Translations under genes and position numbers: made by a program
The notes under the pieces: model-generated
What the model was told of the DNA's origin: nothing
Database searches by the model: none
Seen by the model: the letters and a program-made list of their open reading frames with translations, nothing else
Assembly: GCA_900143615.1 (NCBI GenBank)
Contig: FREU01000001.1
Location: forward strand, 520,767 to 584,766
Source: Rhodobacteraceae bacterium Alg231-30
GTDB lineage: Bacteria > Pseudomonadota > Alphaproteobacteria > Rhodobacterales > Rhodobacteraceae
Direction of reading: 5' to 3'
Length of the DNA stretch: 64,000 nt
Shown: positions 1 to 8,571 of the stretch, in pieces
Layout: every line of letters starts with the position of its first letter
Position numbering within the stretch: position 1 is the first letter of the stretch

Positions 1-1
1 T

Positions 2-634
2 GATTTTGTGCCGATTGCCGAAGGGCGTGCGGCGATCACCAACACATTGGCACCGCTGTTTGAGGGAACCGAGCCGGGGTTGACGGAGGAGAACATTCAG
101 TCTCGGCTGCGTGGGCTATTGTTGATGGCACTGTCCAATAAGTTCAACGAAATGGTGCTGACCACGGGCAATAAATCCGAGGTGGCTGTGGGTTATGCCA
201 CGATCTATGGCGACATGGCGGGGGGCTATAACCCGATCAAAGACATGTACAAAACACGCGTGTTTGAAACATCGCGTTGGCGCAATGAGGTGCATCGCGA
301 TTGGATGGGCGGCCCCGCGGGCGAGGTCATTCCGGTCAACATTATTGATAAACCACCAAGTGCCGAATTGCGTCCGGATCAGAAAGACGAAGACAGCCTG
401 CCGCCCTATGATGTGTTGGACGCGATTTTATTGATGTTGGTGGATCAGGAAAAATCTGTCGCGGACTGTGTCGAGGCAGGCTTTGATCGCGAGACAGTGA
501 AACGGGTTGAGCATCTGGTTTATATCAGTGAATACAAACGCTTCCAATCCGCCCCCGGCGCGCGGCTGTCTAAGAAAGCCTTTTGGCTGGATCGGCGCTA
601 TCCGATTGTGAACCGCTTTCGCGACCCTAGTTGA
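2..634 (+). CDS. nadE: NAD+ synthetase (glutamine-dependent type), 3' part only
   Basis: This is the C-terminal 210 residues of an NAD+ synthetase; the reading frame is open to the left edge, so the start lies outside the window. The synthetase amidates deamido-NAD+ with ATP in the last step of NAD biosynthesis in the cytoplasm. The segment TTGNKSE followed by a GYATIYGDMAGG stretch is the family's nucleotide-binding region, and the downstream KDMYKT and SAELRPDQ-DEDSLPPYD segments are typical of the long bacterial glutaminase-synthetase form. The glutaminase half cannot be seen here, so the glutamine-dependent assignment rests on resemblance of the C-terminal part. Confidence 0.93.
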   Translation, partial: DFVPIAEGRAAITNTLAPLFEGTEPGLTEENIQSRLRGLLLMALSNKFNEMVLTTGNKSEVAVGYATIYGDMAGGYNPIKDMYKTRVFETSRWRNEVHRDWMGGPAGEVIPVNIIDKPPSAELRPDQKDEDSLPPYDVLDAILLMLVDQEKSVADCVEAGFDRETVKRVEHLVYISEYKRFQSAPGARLSKKAFWLDRRYPIVNRFRDPS

Positions 635-647
635 GAATGAAACACAG

Positions 648-679
648 TTTCGCGGTTGTCAGCCGCGAAAGGCTTTCTT
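648..679 (+). terminator. Rho-independent terminator after nadE
   Basis: An 8-bp perfect stem (648-655 with 663-670, TTTCGCGG/CCGCGAAA) with a 7-nt loop is followed by a T-rich stretch. It sits 13 bp after the nadE stop. The rest of the 297-bp gap up to mgtE shows no further gene. Confidence 0.7.
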
Positions 680-937
680 ATATCGGCGCTGACGGTGGGC
701 GACTCCTGTGTTGCGTGCGGTCCCAACGCCGCCGGTCGTCCCGTCCGGCATCCCTAAATGAGAATTTGTCCCTGCCAGCTAGGCGTATAGTTAAACCGAT
801 CCCTTTGTGACGTTTTAAGTTGCAATCTTTTTGTCAGGGGGACGAGCTTCGCAAGTAGCCTGTGATGCACAAGGCAGGAATTGATTTGAGCTGATATTAC
901 CGAGGCGGCGGAGCGGTTTCGGGGAAGCGAGGTGGAC

Positions 938-2338
938 ATGCCAAACACCACTCTGGTTTGGATGGACGACACAACCGAAGACGGCGACCGCAACAACCGT
1001 GCGGTGCTGCGCCAAGTCGACGGGATGATCGATGCAGGCGAGCGCGAAGAGCTGTTGCAAAGTCTCAGTGGCTGGAGCGCCACTGAAACCATGTCCTGTC
1101 TGCTAAGTTTGCGCACCCATCGCGCTCAAAAGATGTTCCGCTGGTTGCCCGATCAGCTGAGTCTCAAGGTTCTGGTCGAACTGGATGACGATCTGCACGC
1201 GGTTCTGTTCAGTGATGCGTCGGTTGAGAAATTCCGCAAGCTGGTCGCGCAGATGTCGGCCGATGAAGCTGTGGATACGTTGCTGGAGTTGCCCGAAGAT
1301 CTGGTTGAGCAGGTGATCGGCCCGCGCGAAGATGCAGGCGTGATCCGCGCGGTTCTGAATGCGCGCGAGGACAGTGTTGCGACCGTGATGCGGCTGGGAG
1401 CTTTGTCTGTGCCGCGCGATTGGACAATCGCACAGCTGACCGACGATTTACGCGCCCGCACCAATGAGATCGAAAAGATCGACATGATGTTCGTGGTCGA
1501 TGCGCAGAACCATCCTGTGGGGTATCTGCGGTTTCGTGAGGTTCTTCTGGCGCGTCCCGAAACCTCGATTACCAGCCTAGTACATGAAGACGTGGTGGTG
1601 GTGAGTGCGGACACCGATCGGGAAGAAGTGCTGCAAATGGCGGAGGCGCGGAGCCTGCATGCCATCGGTGTCGTGGATGCGCAGGGGCGCTTGGTGGGGG
1701 GGGTTGCGCCAACCGAATTGGGCGAGATCCGTCGCGACGAAGCTGAAGAAGATTTGTTGAAACTCGGGGGGGTATCGCCTGAGTCGACACAGTTTGACGG
1801 GCCTTTGGAAATCCTGAAGCGGCGTTTGCCGTGGCTGATTGTTGGCCTATGTGGCGCCTCGGCGGCGGCAGTTGTGGTTGTGGCCTATGAGGAAGCGCTG
1901 GCACAGGCTGCCATTCTGGCCAGCTTTATTCCGGTTGTTATGGCGATGGCGGGGAATGCGGGCATTCAGGCGTCAACCGTGTCGGTGCAAACGATCACGT
2001 CAGGTGTGAACTGGCGCGGTGATTTTGGGGCGCGGATTTTGCGTGAGCTGATGGGGGCCACGTTAAATGGTTTGTTTATCGGCTCCGCTGCCGCCGCGCT
2101 GGTGATGTTTGCCAGCTTGTTTGTGGCGATTGCCGATCCTGGTTGGCTGGCGCTGACGTCTGTCATGGCGTTGACACTAGTGACGATGCTGGCGGGCACA
2201 GTGGGGGCGGTGATCCCCTTTGCGCTCAAGGCGCTCAAGCTGGATCCGGCTGTGGCAACGGGGATTTTCATTACCACAACCAATGACGTGTTTGGGGTCT
2301 TAATCTTCTTTATGGTGGCAAGCGGGCTGTATCTGTAG
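938..2338 (+). CDS. mgtE: Magnesium transporter MgtE
   Basis: This is a 466-residue MgtE-type Mg2+ channel of the inner membrane. The order is an N-terminal helical MgtE_N domain (about residues 35-135), a pair of CBS domains (about 140-260) that act as the cytoplasmic Mg2+ sensor in the family, and a C-terminal five-helix pore domain beginning near PWLIVGLCG. The pore region carries the conserved MAGNAGIQAST segment and the downstream TTTNDVFG segment. The length is normal. ATG 938 is chosen because GAGG lies 5 nt upstream; an in-frame GTG at 932 would add two residues. It appears to be a single-gene transcription unit. Confidence 0.95.
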   Translation: MPNTTLVWMDDTTEDGDRNNRAVLRQVDGMIDAGEREELLQSLSGWSATETMSCLLSLRTHRAQKMFRWLPDQLSLKVLVELDDDLHAVLFSDASVEKFRKLVAQMSADEAVDTLLELPEDLVEQVIGPREDAGVIRAVLNAREDSVATVMRLGALSVPRDWTIAQLTDDLRARTNEIEKIDMMFVVDAQNHPVGYLRFREVLLARPETSITSLVHEDVVVVSADTDREEVLQMAEARSLHAIGVVDAQGRLVGGVAPTELGEIRRDEAEEDLLKLGGVSPESTQFDGPLEILKRRLPWLIVGLCGASAAAVVVVAYEEALAQAAILASFIPVVMAMAGNAGIQASTVSVQTITSGVNWRGDFGARILRELMGATLNGLFIGSAAAALVMFASLFVAIADPGWLALTSVMALTLVTMLAGTVGAVIPFALKALKLDPAVATGIFITTTNDVFGVLIFFMVASGLYL

Positions 2339-2383
2339 AGCGTCTTGTTTGCGAAGATTGATTTGATCCCAGCGCCGCAAGTT

Positions 2384-3268
2384 CTACCTTGGTCGGCGCG
2401 CTTTAATCACATGTTCGACGAAAGCATTTTGAGCGTGCAGCAGGTAAGCCTTTGCTGATGTTGCACGACAAAGAGGGTGGCGCATCGCATCTGCTGTAAC
2501 TTCTTCCCCCCGTGTCACTGGCGGACAAGGGATGAAGAGAACATCGGGGCGGCAACGTTCAAGCAAGGCTGTATCGATGCGGTAAGACGCCAGCAGGTCT
2601 TTCAGACCCCGACTTGGCTCAGATGGCCAACAGTCTGTAATGATCAGATCGGCATCTTCAATAGCGCGAAGGTCAGAGGTCACACTTTGGCGCGCGCCAC
2701 ATAACTCAGCCGAAAAGAGTAAGTCTGGCGGGGCGACTTGAACTACGTCAATCGGAAGAACATCCGCCGCTTCAAACCATGATTTGGCTATGTTGCCGGT
2801 CGGTCCAACCATTGCCACACGTAGATCGTGCCATGACCCGCGCTCTGCGAGCACAAAACTGAGATCACCGAGAATCTCGCATGGATGATTGTCGTTTGTG
2901 CGAAGATTCATGACAGGCGCATCAAAACTGTCCGCGAAGGTGCGGAGGCGAGACAGGCTTGGTGTCCTGATCGCCATGAGATCAAACCAATTGTTCAAGT
3001 AACCCGCCAAATCTTCGAGGGGTTCAGAGCCTTCTAGCTTGGCCGTTACATTCACACAATTGCCACCCATTGCGGCCACACCTAATGCAAGCGCGGTTGG
3101 GTTGCGCCATCCAGGCAACTCGGCGATTGAGCCTACACGTCGGCCGCTCAGGGACTGAGGCATCGTTCTTTCGTCCCAGCACTGCCCCAAAGCGATAGCT
3201 CGGACTGCAAGCTGTTCTATGGTGCTCGGTGGTAGGTCAGAAAGTGCAAGTAAATCGTTCTTTTTCAT
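2384..3268 (-). CDS. Ornithine/aspartate carbamoyltransferase-like protein with altered active-site motifs
   Basis: This 294-residue protein has the overall layout of the ATCase/OTCase family: an N-terminal carbamoyl-phosphate half, an HPCE segment (128-131, family HPxQ), a VAMVGPTGNIAKSW nucleotide-fold strand-turn, and PCPPVTRGEEV (248-258, family HCLPxHRGEEV). The carbamoyl-phosphate motif SxRTR is replaced by GWRNP (53-57), HPxQ has Glu for Gln, and HCLP has become PCPP. True ornithine carbamoyltransferase activity is therefore doubtful. It is slightly short for the family (about 305-335). It stands alone between mgtE and an MBL gene transcribed in the same direction. What it binds is unknown. 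Confidence 0.7.
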   Translation of the reverse strand: MKKNDLLALSDLPPSTIEQLAVRAIALGQCWDERTMPQSLSGRRVGSIAELPGWRNPTALALGVAAMGGNCVNVTAKLEGSEPLEDLAGYLNNWFDLMAIRTPSLSRLRTFADSFDAPVMNLRTNDNHPCEILGDLSFVLAERGSWHDLRVAMVGPTGNIAKSWFEAADVLPIDVVQVAPPDLLFSAELCGARQSVTSDLRAIEDADLIITDCWPSEPSRGLKDLLASYRIDTALLERCRPDVLFIPCPPVTRGEEVTADAMRHPLCRATSAKAYLLHAQNAFVEHVIKARRPR

Positions 3269-3443
3269 TTTGTATTACACAGTCCAGGGGGGTAATTTTC
3301 GCATCGTGAGTATTCTTTGAGGATGGTGCGGACTTAGTAAAGCGGACCTTTCTTACGCAACACGATTTTTCCTTCTGGGCTTTTGTAATTTTTTGTACAT
3401 GCGAAATGGTAACCCCAAGTCCGTCGGTGGCGAATGTGTCGCC

Positions 3444-3476
3444 ACAAAAAACGCCGCCGAAGTTATCGGCAGCGTT
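3444..3476 (-). terminator. Rho-independent terminator of the MBL hydrolase gene
   Basis: On the minus strand an 11-bp stem with one mismatch (3466-3476 with 3450-3460, 5-nt loop) is followed by a run of T (AAAAAA on the plus strand). It lies 40 bp beyond the stop at 3516 and should end that transcript. Confidence 0.8.
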
Positions 3477-3515
3477 GCTTGGTTTTTAGCCTTTGAATGA
3501 TTTGGCGCGGCTGCC

Positions 3516-4448
3516 TTAACCCAGCATCAATTGATAGCTGGCGGGCGAATAGCGGTAAGCGCCATCATGGGTTTCGACATAGCCGACTGCAGGCCATGGC
3601 ATGTGATAGCCGATGAAGGGCACTTTGTCCGCGGACAGCATGTCGAGCATTGTTTTGCGCGTTGCGGCAGCCGCCGATTTGTCCATGTCAAATTTGACTT
3701 CCCAATCAGGGTGCGCCAGCGACCACACATAGTGGTTGGCAAAGTCCGCCGCGATGACCAGCTGTTTGCCGTCGCTTTCCAGCATATAGGCCATGTGGCC
3801 GGGTGTGTGACCAAAGGCGGCCATAGAGGTGATGCCGGACACCACAGAGGCGCCATCATCGAGCATCTCGATACGCTCGGCATTGGGGCGCACTTTGGCT
3901 TCAAACGCCTTGTTGCCATCAGTTTTGGCCCAAGAGTCAAATTCCACCGATCCGGTGACGTGGCGCGCATTGGCGAATGTCACGCCTGCTTCGCCAGCCA
4001 TTCCGCCAACGTGGTCGCCGTGCATGTGGGTGAGAACCACAACATCGATCTGGTCAGGGCTGTAGCCAGCGGCGGCCAGCGCTGCGGTGATGCCTTCTGG
4101 GTTCAGGCCGGTGTCAAACAGTACAAGCTCGCTTCCGGTGTTGACCACGGTGGGCGTAAAGAAGAATTGCGCGGCATCTGTGGGGATATTGGCAGCTGCA
4201 GAGGCGGCAGCGAAATCCTCGGCGCTTGCGTTCATGCCAAAGATGTTCTGAGGGCCTTCCACTGTGCGGGTGCCGGCCAGCAAGGTGGTGACTTCAAAGC
4301 CGCCAAGTTTCATGCGGTTAAAGCGTGTCGCGCCGATGCCCATCATGTCGGCGGCGGCGCTGGCGGTGGAGGCGGTTGTGGCGGCGAGCGGCAGAGCAGC
4401 CGCGCCCAAGAGCGCGTTGCGGCGCGAGATCAGTGGAGATTTTAACAT
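3516..4448 (-). CDS. Tat-exported MBL-fold metallo-hydrolase
   Basis: This 310-residue metallo-beta-lactamase-fold hydrolase starts with a twin-arginine signal (SRRNALLG at 8-15, then an Ala-rich hydrophobic stretch to about residue 33), so it is probably folded with its metals in the cytoplasm and exported to the periplasm. The zinc motif HMHGDHVGG begins at residue 141. Further ligand-like segments are the GHTPGHMAYML region and a C-terminal GYHMPWP. Members include lactonases and arylsulfatase-like enzymes; the substrate cannot be read from sequence. The start has a GAGAGGGA ribosome site, and a clear terminator follows. It is apparently monocistronic. Confidence 0.85.
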   Translation of the reverse strand: MLKSPLISRRNALLGAAALPLAATTASTASAAADMMGIGATRFNRMKLGGFEVTTLLAGTRTVEGPQNIFGMNASAEDFAAASAAANIPTDAAQFFFTPTVVNTGSELVLFDTGLNPEGITAALAAAGYSPDQIDVVVLTHMHGDHVGGMAGEAGVTFANARHVTGSVEFDSWAKTDGNKAFEAKVRPNAERIEMLDDGASVVSGITSMAAFGHTPGHMAYMLESDGKQLVIAADFANHYVWSLAHPDWEVKFDMDKSAAAATRKTMLDMLSADKVPFIGYHMPWPAVGYVETHDGAYRYSPASYQLMLG

Positions 4449-4694
4449 TTGGTCCCTCTCAGGTTGATTGGATAAAATCGATATTTTCCTTATATCCGGT
4501 AATTACGACGCCCCAATGACTTTGGATCGCTTTTCACGAGGATTTGTTTGGGTGACCAATCTTTTGGAGATTTTTTAGACGTTTTGGTGGTGCGTGAGAG
4601 ACCTGTGGGCCTTGACGCGTAGGTGTTTTGCGAGGGCGGGGCAGTGGACAATTGTGCCAACATGTGGAAAGGGACAGCGCAACAGGAGAATCCC

Positions 4695-6020
4695 ATGACG
4701 ACCACGCGTTTTGCACCATCCCCCACCGGCTATATCCATGTCGGCAACCTGCGCACCGCGCTGATGAACCACCTGATCGCCCGCAAGGCTGGCGGCACGT
4801 TTATCTTGCGGATCGATGATACGGATCCAGAGCGGTCCAAGCAGGAATATGTGGATGCCATCCAGCAGGATCTGGAATGGCTGGGCCTCACGTGGGATCG
4901 GATAGAACGTCAATCCGACCGTCTGGAGCGGTATGAAGAGGCTGCGCAGCAGTTGCGTGACATGGGGCGGTTCTATGAGTGTTTTGAGACACCGGTTGAG
5001 CTGGACCTGAAGCGCAAGAAACAGCTGAACATGGGCAAACCACCGGTCTATGACCGCGCGGCTTTGGCGCTGAGCGAGGACGACAAGGCCAAGCTGCGGG
5101 AAGAACGCGGCAACGGGCACTGGCGCTTTAAGCTTGATCATGAGCGGATCGAATGGACTGACGGCATTCTGGGCGATCGCTCGATTGATGCGGCGAGCGT
5201 GTCCGATCCGGTTCTGATCCGCGCGGATGGCCAATTCCTCTACACTTTGGCATCTGTCTGTGACGACATCGATTATGGCGTGACCGACGTGGTGCGCGGC
5301 TCGGACCATGTGACCAATACGGCAACCCAAATCCAGATCATCCAAGCTTTGGGGGGAGAGGTGCCGAATTTTGCACATCACTCGCTGCTGACGGGGCCTC
5401 AGGGCGAAGCGCTTTCCAAACGTCTGGGCACGCTTGCATTGCGGGATCTGCGCGAAGCGGGCATCGAGCCTATGGCGTTGCTGAGCCTGATGGCACGATT
5501 GGGTTCGAGCGATCCGGTGGAACTGCAAGCCTCTGTTGAGGACATCGCTGAAAGCTTTGATATTGGCAAATTCGGTGCATCACCAACCAAGTTTGACGAG
5601 AATGATCTCTACCCGCTGACAGCACGCATCCTGCACGAAACGCCTTTGTCGGATATGGCTGAGGATATCGCCGCTGCCGGTGTGCCGGATGCGTTGGCGG
5701 AGCGGTTCTGGAACGTGACCCGCGAAAACATCACAACGCGCAAGGATATTGCAACGTGGTGGGATTTGTTCGCCAATGGCGCAGAGCCGGCAATTGATGA
5801 CGAAGACCAAGAGTTCATCGCGCAGGCGATGTCTATGCTGCCAGAAGGGCCGTTTGATGACGCAACTTGGGGTGCTTGGACGGCTGATGTGAAGGCCGCC
5901 ACGGGCCGAAAAGGGCGCGGTCTGTTTATGCCGCTGCGCAAGGCTCTGACAGGGCAAGCGCATGGGCCTGACATGTCAGCGGTTATGCCACTATTGCAAG
6001 TTATCAAAGCCCGCAGCTGA
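4695..6020 (+). CDS. gltX: Glutamyl-tRNA synthetase
   Basis: This 441-residue class I synthetase charges tRNA-Glu (or tRNA-Gln in non-discriminating forms). It opens with TTRFAPSPTGYIHVGNLRTAL, which includes the HIGH-type signature HVGN, and has the KMSKS-type signature LSKRLG in the middle. The catalytic Rossmann domain is followed by the helical anticodon-binding region. ATG 4695 has AGGAGA 6 nt upstream; the frame is open further 5' but without a comparable ribosome site. Alphaproteobacteria often carry two gltX copies, one of which may act mainly on tRNA-Gln; which type this is cannot be decided here. Confidence 0.95.
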   Translation: MTTTRFAPSPTGYIHVGNLRTALMNHLIARKAGGTFILRIDDTDPERSKQEYVDAIQQDLEWLGLTWDRIERQSDRLERYEEAAQQLRDMGRFYECFETPVELDLKRKKQLNMGKPPVYDRAALALSEDDKAKLREERGNGHWRFKLDHERIEWTDGILGDRSIDAASVSDPVLIRADGQFLYTLASVCDDIDYGVTDVVRGSDHVTNTATQIQIIQALGGEVPNFAHHSLLTGPQGEALSKRLGTLALRDLREAGIEPMALLSLMARLGSSDPVELQASVEDIAESFDIGKFGASPTKFDENDLYPLTARILHETPLSDMAEDIAAAGVPDALAERFWNVTRENITTRKDIATWWDLFANGAEPAIDDEDQEFIAQAMSMLPEGPFDDATWGAWTADVKAATGRKGRGLFMPLRKALTGQAHGPDMSAVMPLLQVIKARS

Positions 6021-6134
6021 TTTGCTGGTAAGGACAACGGGCGTCCCTGTGGGGCGCTCAGTATGTGTCGTTAACGGCCTTCTGCCGTTGCCTCCGATAT
6101 GGTCTCTGTTTCAAATGTTCATGTAAAACACAGT

Positions 6135-6265
6135 CTTTTTGGTGCCGGAAATACCTCGGGGGAGCCTCGGTTGACCGAGGCGGGGCTGGCCCCTGCTGGC
6201 TCGCCCTGGGCGAGCCACGCCCAACATTTTGTACGCCCGCAGCATAGCTGCGGTTGTACAAAATG
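6135..6265 (+). repeat. Dispersed intergenic repeat, copy A
   Basis: The core reads CTTTTTGGTGCCGGAAATAC followed by CTCGGGGG. It is followed by a CCTCGG..CCGAGG hairpin, a GGGGCTGGCCCC hairpin, a GGCTCGCCC/GGGCGAGCC hairpin (6198-6216), and a 19-bp near-perfect inverted repeat (6225-6243 with 6247-6265, 17 of 19 paired). The core and first two hairpins recur at 12.1 kb, and in variant form at 19.5 and 22.4 kb. Confidence 0.8.
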
Positions 6266-6585
6266 GCGGGAGGATCTGGGGTAATCGCGACTTGATATGC
6301 TCGGCTTATGATTCAGTTTGGCGGATTTCTCTTTGAGAAAAACCGTCGCGATAATCGAAATACAATTTTCGACACATGAGTTGGGTGTATTGAGCAATAA
6401 TCCGCTAGAAGAAAACGTATTTCGCCATAGTGGTGAGGGAGATTTTTGATTTGCTCTCTTGAGTTGAATATCGAGTAAATTCAAATCATTATATCGATAT
6501 TCATCATGTGTGTTTTTGTGGCGTATGGGGCGGCGGTGGGTGTCATATTTTCAGTGCGGCGGTCAATTGCCGATGTAGAGCTCTG

Positions 6586-6599
6586 TTGATTTAGGTCAA
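6586..6599. promoter_or_regulatory. FNR/Dnr-type binding site upstream of the Rrf2 gene
   Basis: The 14-mer TTGATTTAGGTCAA is a TTGAY-N4-RTCAA dyad, the form recognised by FNR/FnrL/Dnr-family regulators. It ends 65 bp before the start codon at 6665, compatible with oxygen- or NO-responsive control of the downstream regulator. Confidence 0.55.
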
Positions 6600-6664
6600 T
6601 ATAGCGATCTCACGAATTCGTCATATCTAAGTTACCTTATCAGCTTCAATCAGGCGGACTCAAA

Positions 6665-7132
6665 ATGCGTATTACAAAAAGAACCAACATTGCGATCCGT
6701 GTGCTGATGTTTTGCGCCGCTAATCCCGGGCGGCTGGTGACGAAGCATGAAATTGCGGACTGTTGCAATGCGTCCGAGAACCACCTTGCTCAGGTGATCA
6801 ATCAGCTGGCTCAAATTGGGATAATCAACACGCAACGTGGCCGCAATGGTGGTATGGAGCTTGCACAGTCCCCAGCAGAGGTCGAAATCGGGTCTGTCTT
6901 CCGTGCAATAGAAGCACCGATGCCCTTGACCGAATGTTTTGCGGCTGAGAGTGACACATGTCCGTTGATTGAAGGCTGCCGGCTCCGTCCTGCCCTCGAG
7001 GCGGCCGCAGAGGCGTTTTATGCACGGTTGGATCAAGTTACGCTGGATGAGTTGGTCTGTGACAATGATGCGTTGCTCAGTGTGCTCGCGCCAGCGAACT
7101 GTCGTAAGCAACCCGTCGCCGCCGCTGAGTGA
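6665..7132 (+). CDS. nsrR: Rrf2-family transcriptional regulator, NsrR-like
   Basis: This 155-residue winged-helix repressor belongs to the Rrf2 family. The N-terminal half carries the helix-turn-helix (VTKHEIADCCNASENHLAQV, about 25-44) and the wing with QRGRNGG. Three cysteines, C91, C99 and C105, are placed as in the Fe-S binding loop of NsrR and IscR; the EGCRLRPAL and TLDELV segments resemble NsrR most. NsrR proteins bind a NO-sensitive Fe-S cluster and repress NO-detoxification genes. The FNR-type box upstream supports a role in low-oxygen or NO response. No NO-related enzyme gene is adjacent, so targets are elsewhere. IscR or RirA are the alternatives but fit less well. Confidence 0.75.
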   Translation: MRITKRTNIAIRVLMFCAANPGRLVTKHEIADCCNASENHLAQVINQLAQIGIINTQRGRNGGMELAQSPAEVEIGSVFRAIEAPMPLTECFAAESDTCPLIEGCRLRPALEAAAEAFYARLDQVTLDELVCDNDALLSVLAPANCRKQPVAAAE

Positions 7133-7179
7133 AAGAGGGTTGCCAGAGGGCGGCTTGGGCATTAGCTTCCGGTTTCAAA

Positions 7180-7345
7180 GGTGACTCGGGAGAACCGAAT
7201 TTATTCGGTGCCGAAGGAGCAACCGCCCCGGAAACTCTCAGGCCTCAGGGACCGAGACACCTCAACTAAACACTCTGGAGAGTGGTGCCGATAAAGGTGC
7301 CCGCCGAAGGGATAACGATCTCAGGCCAAAGGACAGAGGGGGCAT
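7180..7345 (+). ncRNA. Tandem glycine riboswitch
   Basis: Two consecutive glycine (gcvT-type) aptamers precede gcvT. The first (about 7183-7262) contains GACTCGGGAGA, the conserved GCCGAAGGAGCAA and CTCTCAGGC; the second (about 7270-7340) contains CTCTGGAGAG, GCCGAAGGGATAA and TCTCAGGCCAAAGGACAGAGG. In known cases glycine binding turns on the downstream glycine cleavage genes. The expression platform should lie between about 7340 and the start codon at 7429. Confidence 0.95.
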
Positions 7346-7428
7346 CGCACACGCGCATTGGCGCGTGAATATGGGATGCCGGATCACGCCATGTAGTGGA
7401 TGCGCCGGACAGTAAGAGGGCGCAAGCC

Positions 7429-8553
7429 ATGGATGAGCTGAAGCATACTCCGTTGACTGAGCTGCACGTTGAATTGGGCGCCAAGATGGTGCCTTTTGCG
7501 GGCTATGATATGCCGGTGCAATACAAGCTGGGCGTGATGAAAGAACACCTGCATACGCGCGCTGCCGCGGGGCTGTTTGATGTCAGCCACATGGGGCAGG
7601 TTTTGTTGCAGGGGGAAAGCTATGAAGCGGTTGCGGCTGCCTTTGAAGCTTTGGTGCCGATGGATGTGCTGGGGCTGGCTGAAGGGCGACAACGCTATGG
7701 TCTGTTCACCAATGAGAACGGCGGCATCGAGGATGATCTGATGTTTGCCAATCGGGGTGATCATTTGTTTGTTGTCGTTAATGCTGCCTGTAAAGACGCC
7801 GATATCGCGCGAATGAAGGCGGCTCTTGAGCCTGCTGTGAAAGTTACACCGATCACCGATCGCGCGCTGATTGCTTTGCAAGGACCAGCAGCCGAGGCCG
7901 CTTTGGCGCGGATCAATCCTGCGGTTGCTGACATGCGGTTTATGGATGTCGTCACGTTAGATTTGGCGGGTGCAGCGTGCTGGATCAGCCGTTCGGGTTA
8001 TTCCGGTGAAGACGGCTATGAAATTTCGGTGCCCGAAGCGGCGGCGGAAGGTCTGGCCAAAGCTTTGTTGGACATGGACGAGGTTGAAGCCATTGGCCTT
8101 GGCGCGCGCGACAGCTTGCGGCTTGAAGCGGGTCTGTGCCTCTATGGAAATGACATCGATACAGAAACCTCGCCAGTATCTGCAGGATTGACTTGGGCGA
8201 TCCAGAAGGCACGTCGCGCAGGCGGCGCGCGCGCGGGTGGATTTCCCGGTGTGGATCGCATCTTTGGGGATCTGGCCGAAGGTGTTGCCCAGAAACGGGT
8301 GGGGCTTGTACCACAGGGGCGTGCGCCGATGCGGGCAGGGACCCCGATTTTTGCCGCCGCCGAGGGCGGAGATCCAATTGGCGAAGTCACCTCTGGCGGC
8401 TTTGGTCCAACATTCAATGGCCCCGTGGCCATGGGATATGTCGGCACCGCACAAGCGGTGCCGGAAACGGAACTTTATGGCGAGGTGCGCGGCAAACGCA
8501 TGCCCGTAACAGTGGCCAAGATGCCGCTGGTGCCCGCCAATTTCAAACGCTGA
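7429..8553 (+). CDS. gcvT: Glycine cleavage system T protein (aminomethyltransferase)
   Basis: This 374-residue aminomethyltransferase takes the aminomethyl group from lipoylated GcvH and transfers the one-carbon unit to tetrahydrofolate, releasing ammonia. The sequence has the family opening HTPLTELHVELGAKMVPFAGYDMP, the LFDVSHMGQ segment, the SRSGYSGEDGYEI segment and a C-terminal GEVTSGGFGPT barrel. ATG 7429 is preceded by AAGAGG about 9 nt upstream; an in-frame GTG at 7396 is less likely. It is the first gene after the riboswitch, and gcvH follows 18 bp later. Confidence 0.96.
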   Translation: MDELKHTPLTELHVELGAKMVPFAGYDMPVQYKLGVMKEHLHTRAAAGLFDVSHMGQVLLQGESYEAVAAAFEALVPMDVLGLAEGRQRYGLFTNENGGIEDDLMFANRGDHLFVVVNAACKDADIARMKAALEPAVKVTPITDRALIALQGPAAEAALARINPAVADMRFMDVVTLDLAGAACWISRSGYSGEDGYEISVPEAAAEGLAKALLDMDEVEAIGLGARDSLRLEAGLCLYGNDIDTETSPVSAGLTWAIQKARRAGGARAGGFPGVDRIFGDLAEGVAQKRVGLVPQGRAPMRAGTPIFAAAEGGDPIGEVTSGGFGPTFNGPVAMGYVGTAQAVPETELYGEVRGKRMPVTVAKMPLVPANFKR

Positions 8554-8571
8554 GAAACAGGAGACATTGCA

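Larger units (their letters stand above)
6021..6664. other. 644-bp intergenic region with repeat copy A and an FNR-type box
   Basis: No convincing gene is present. The left third holds repeat copy A (6135-6265). The stretch from about 6290 to 6540 is noticeably AT-rich and contains no recognisable element. The right end carries an FNR/Dnr-like box at 6586-6599 just ahead of the Rrf2 regulator gene. Short ORFs here run across the repeat hairpins and lack ribosome sites. Confidence 0.7.

Noticed and set aside
3531..4445. 304-codon plus-strand ORF opposite the Tat-exported MBL gene
   Set aside because: Glycine-, His- and Cys-rich shadow; the minus-strand gene has a Tat signal and zinc motif.
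6119..6484. 121-codon minus-strand ORF in the gltX-nsrR gap
   Set aside because: It runs through the hairpins of repeat copy A and AT-rich DNA, has no ribosome site and no family resemblance.
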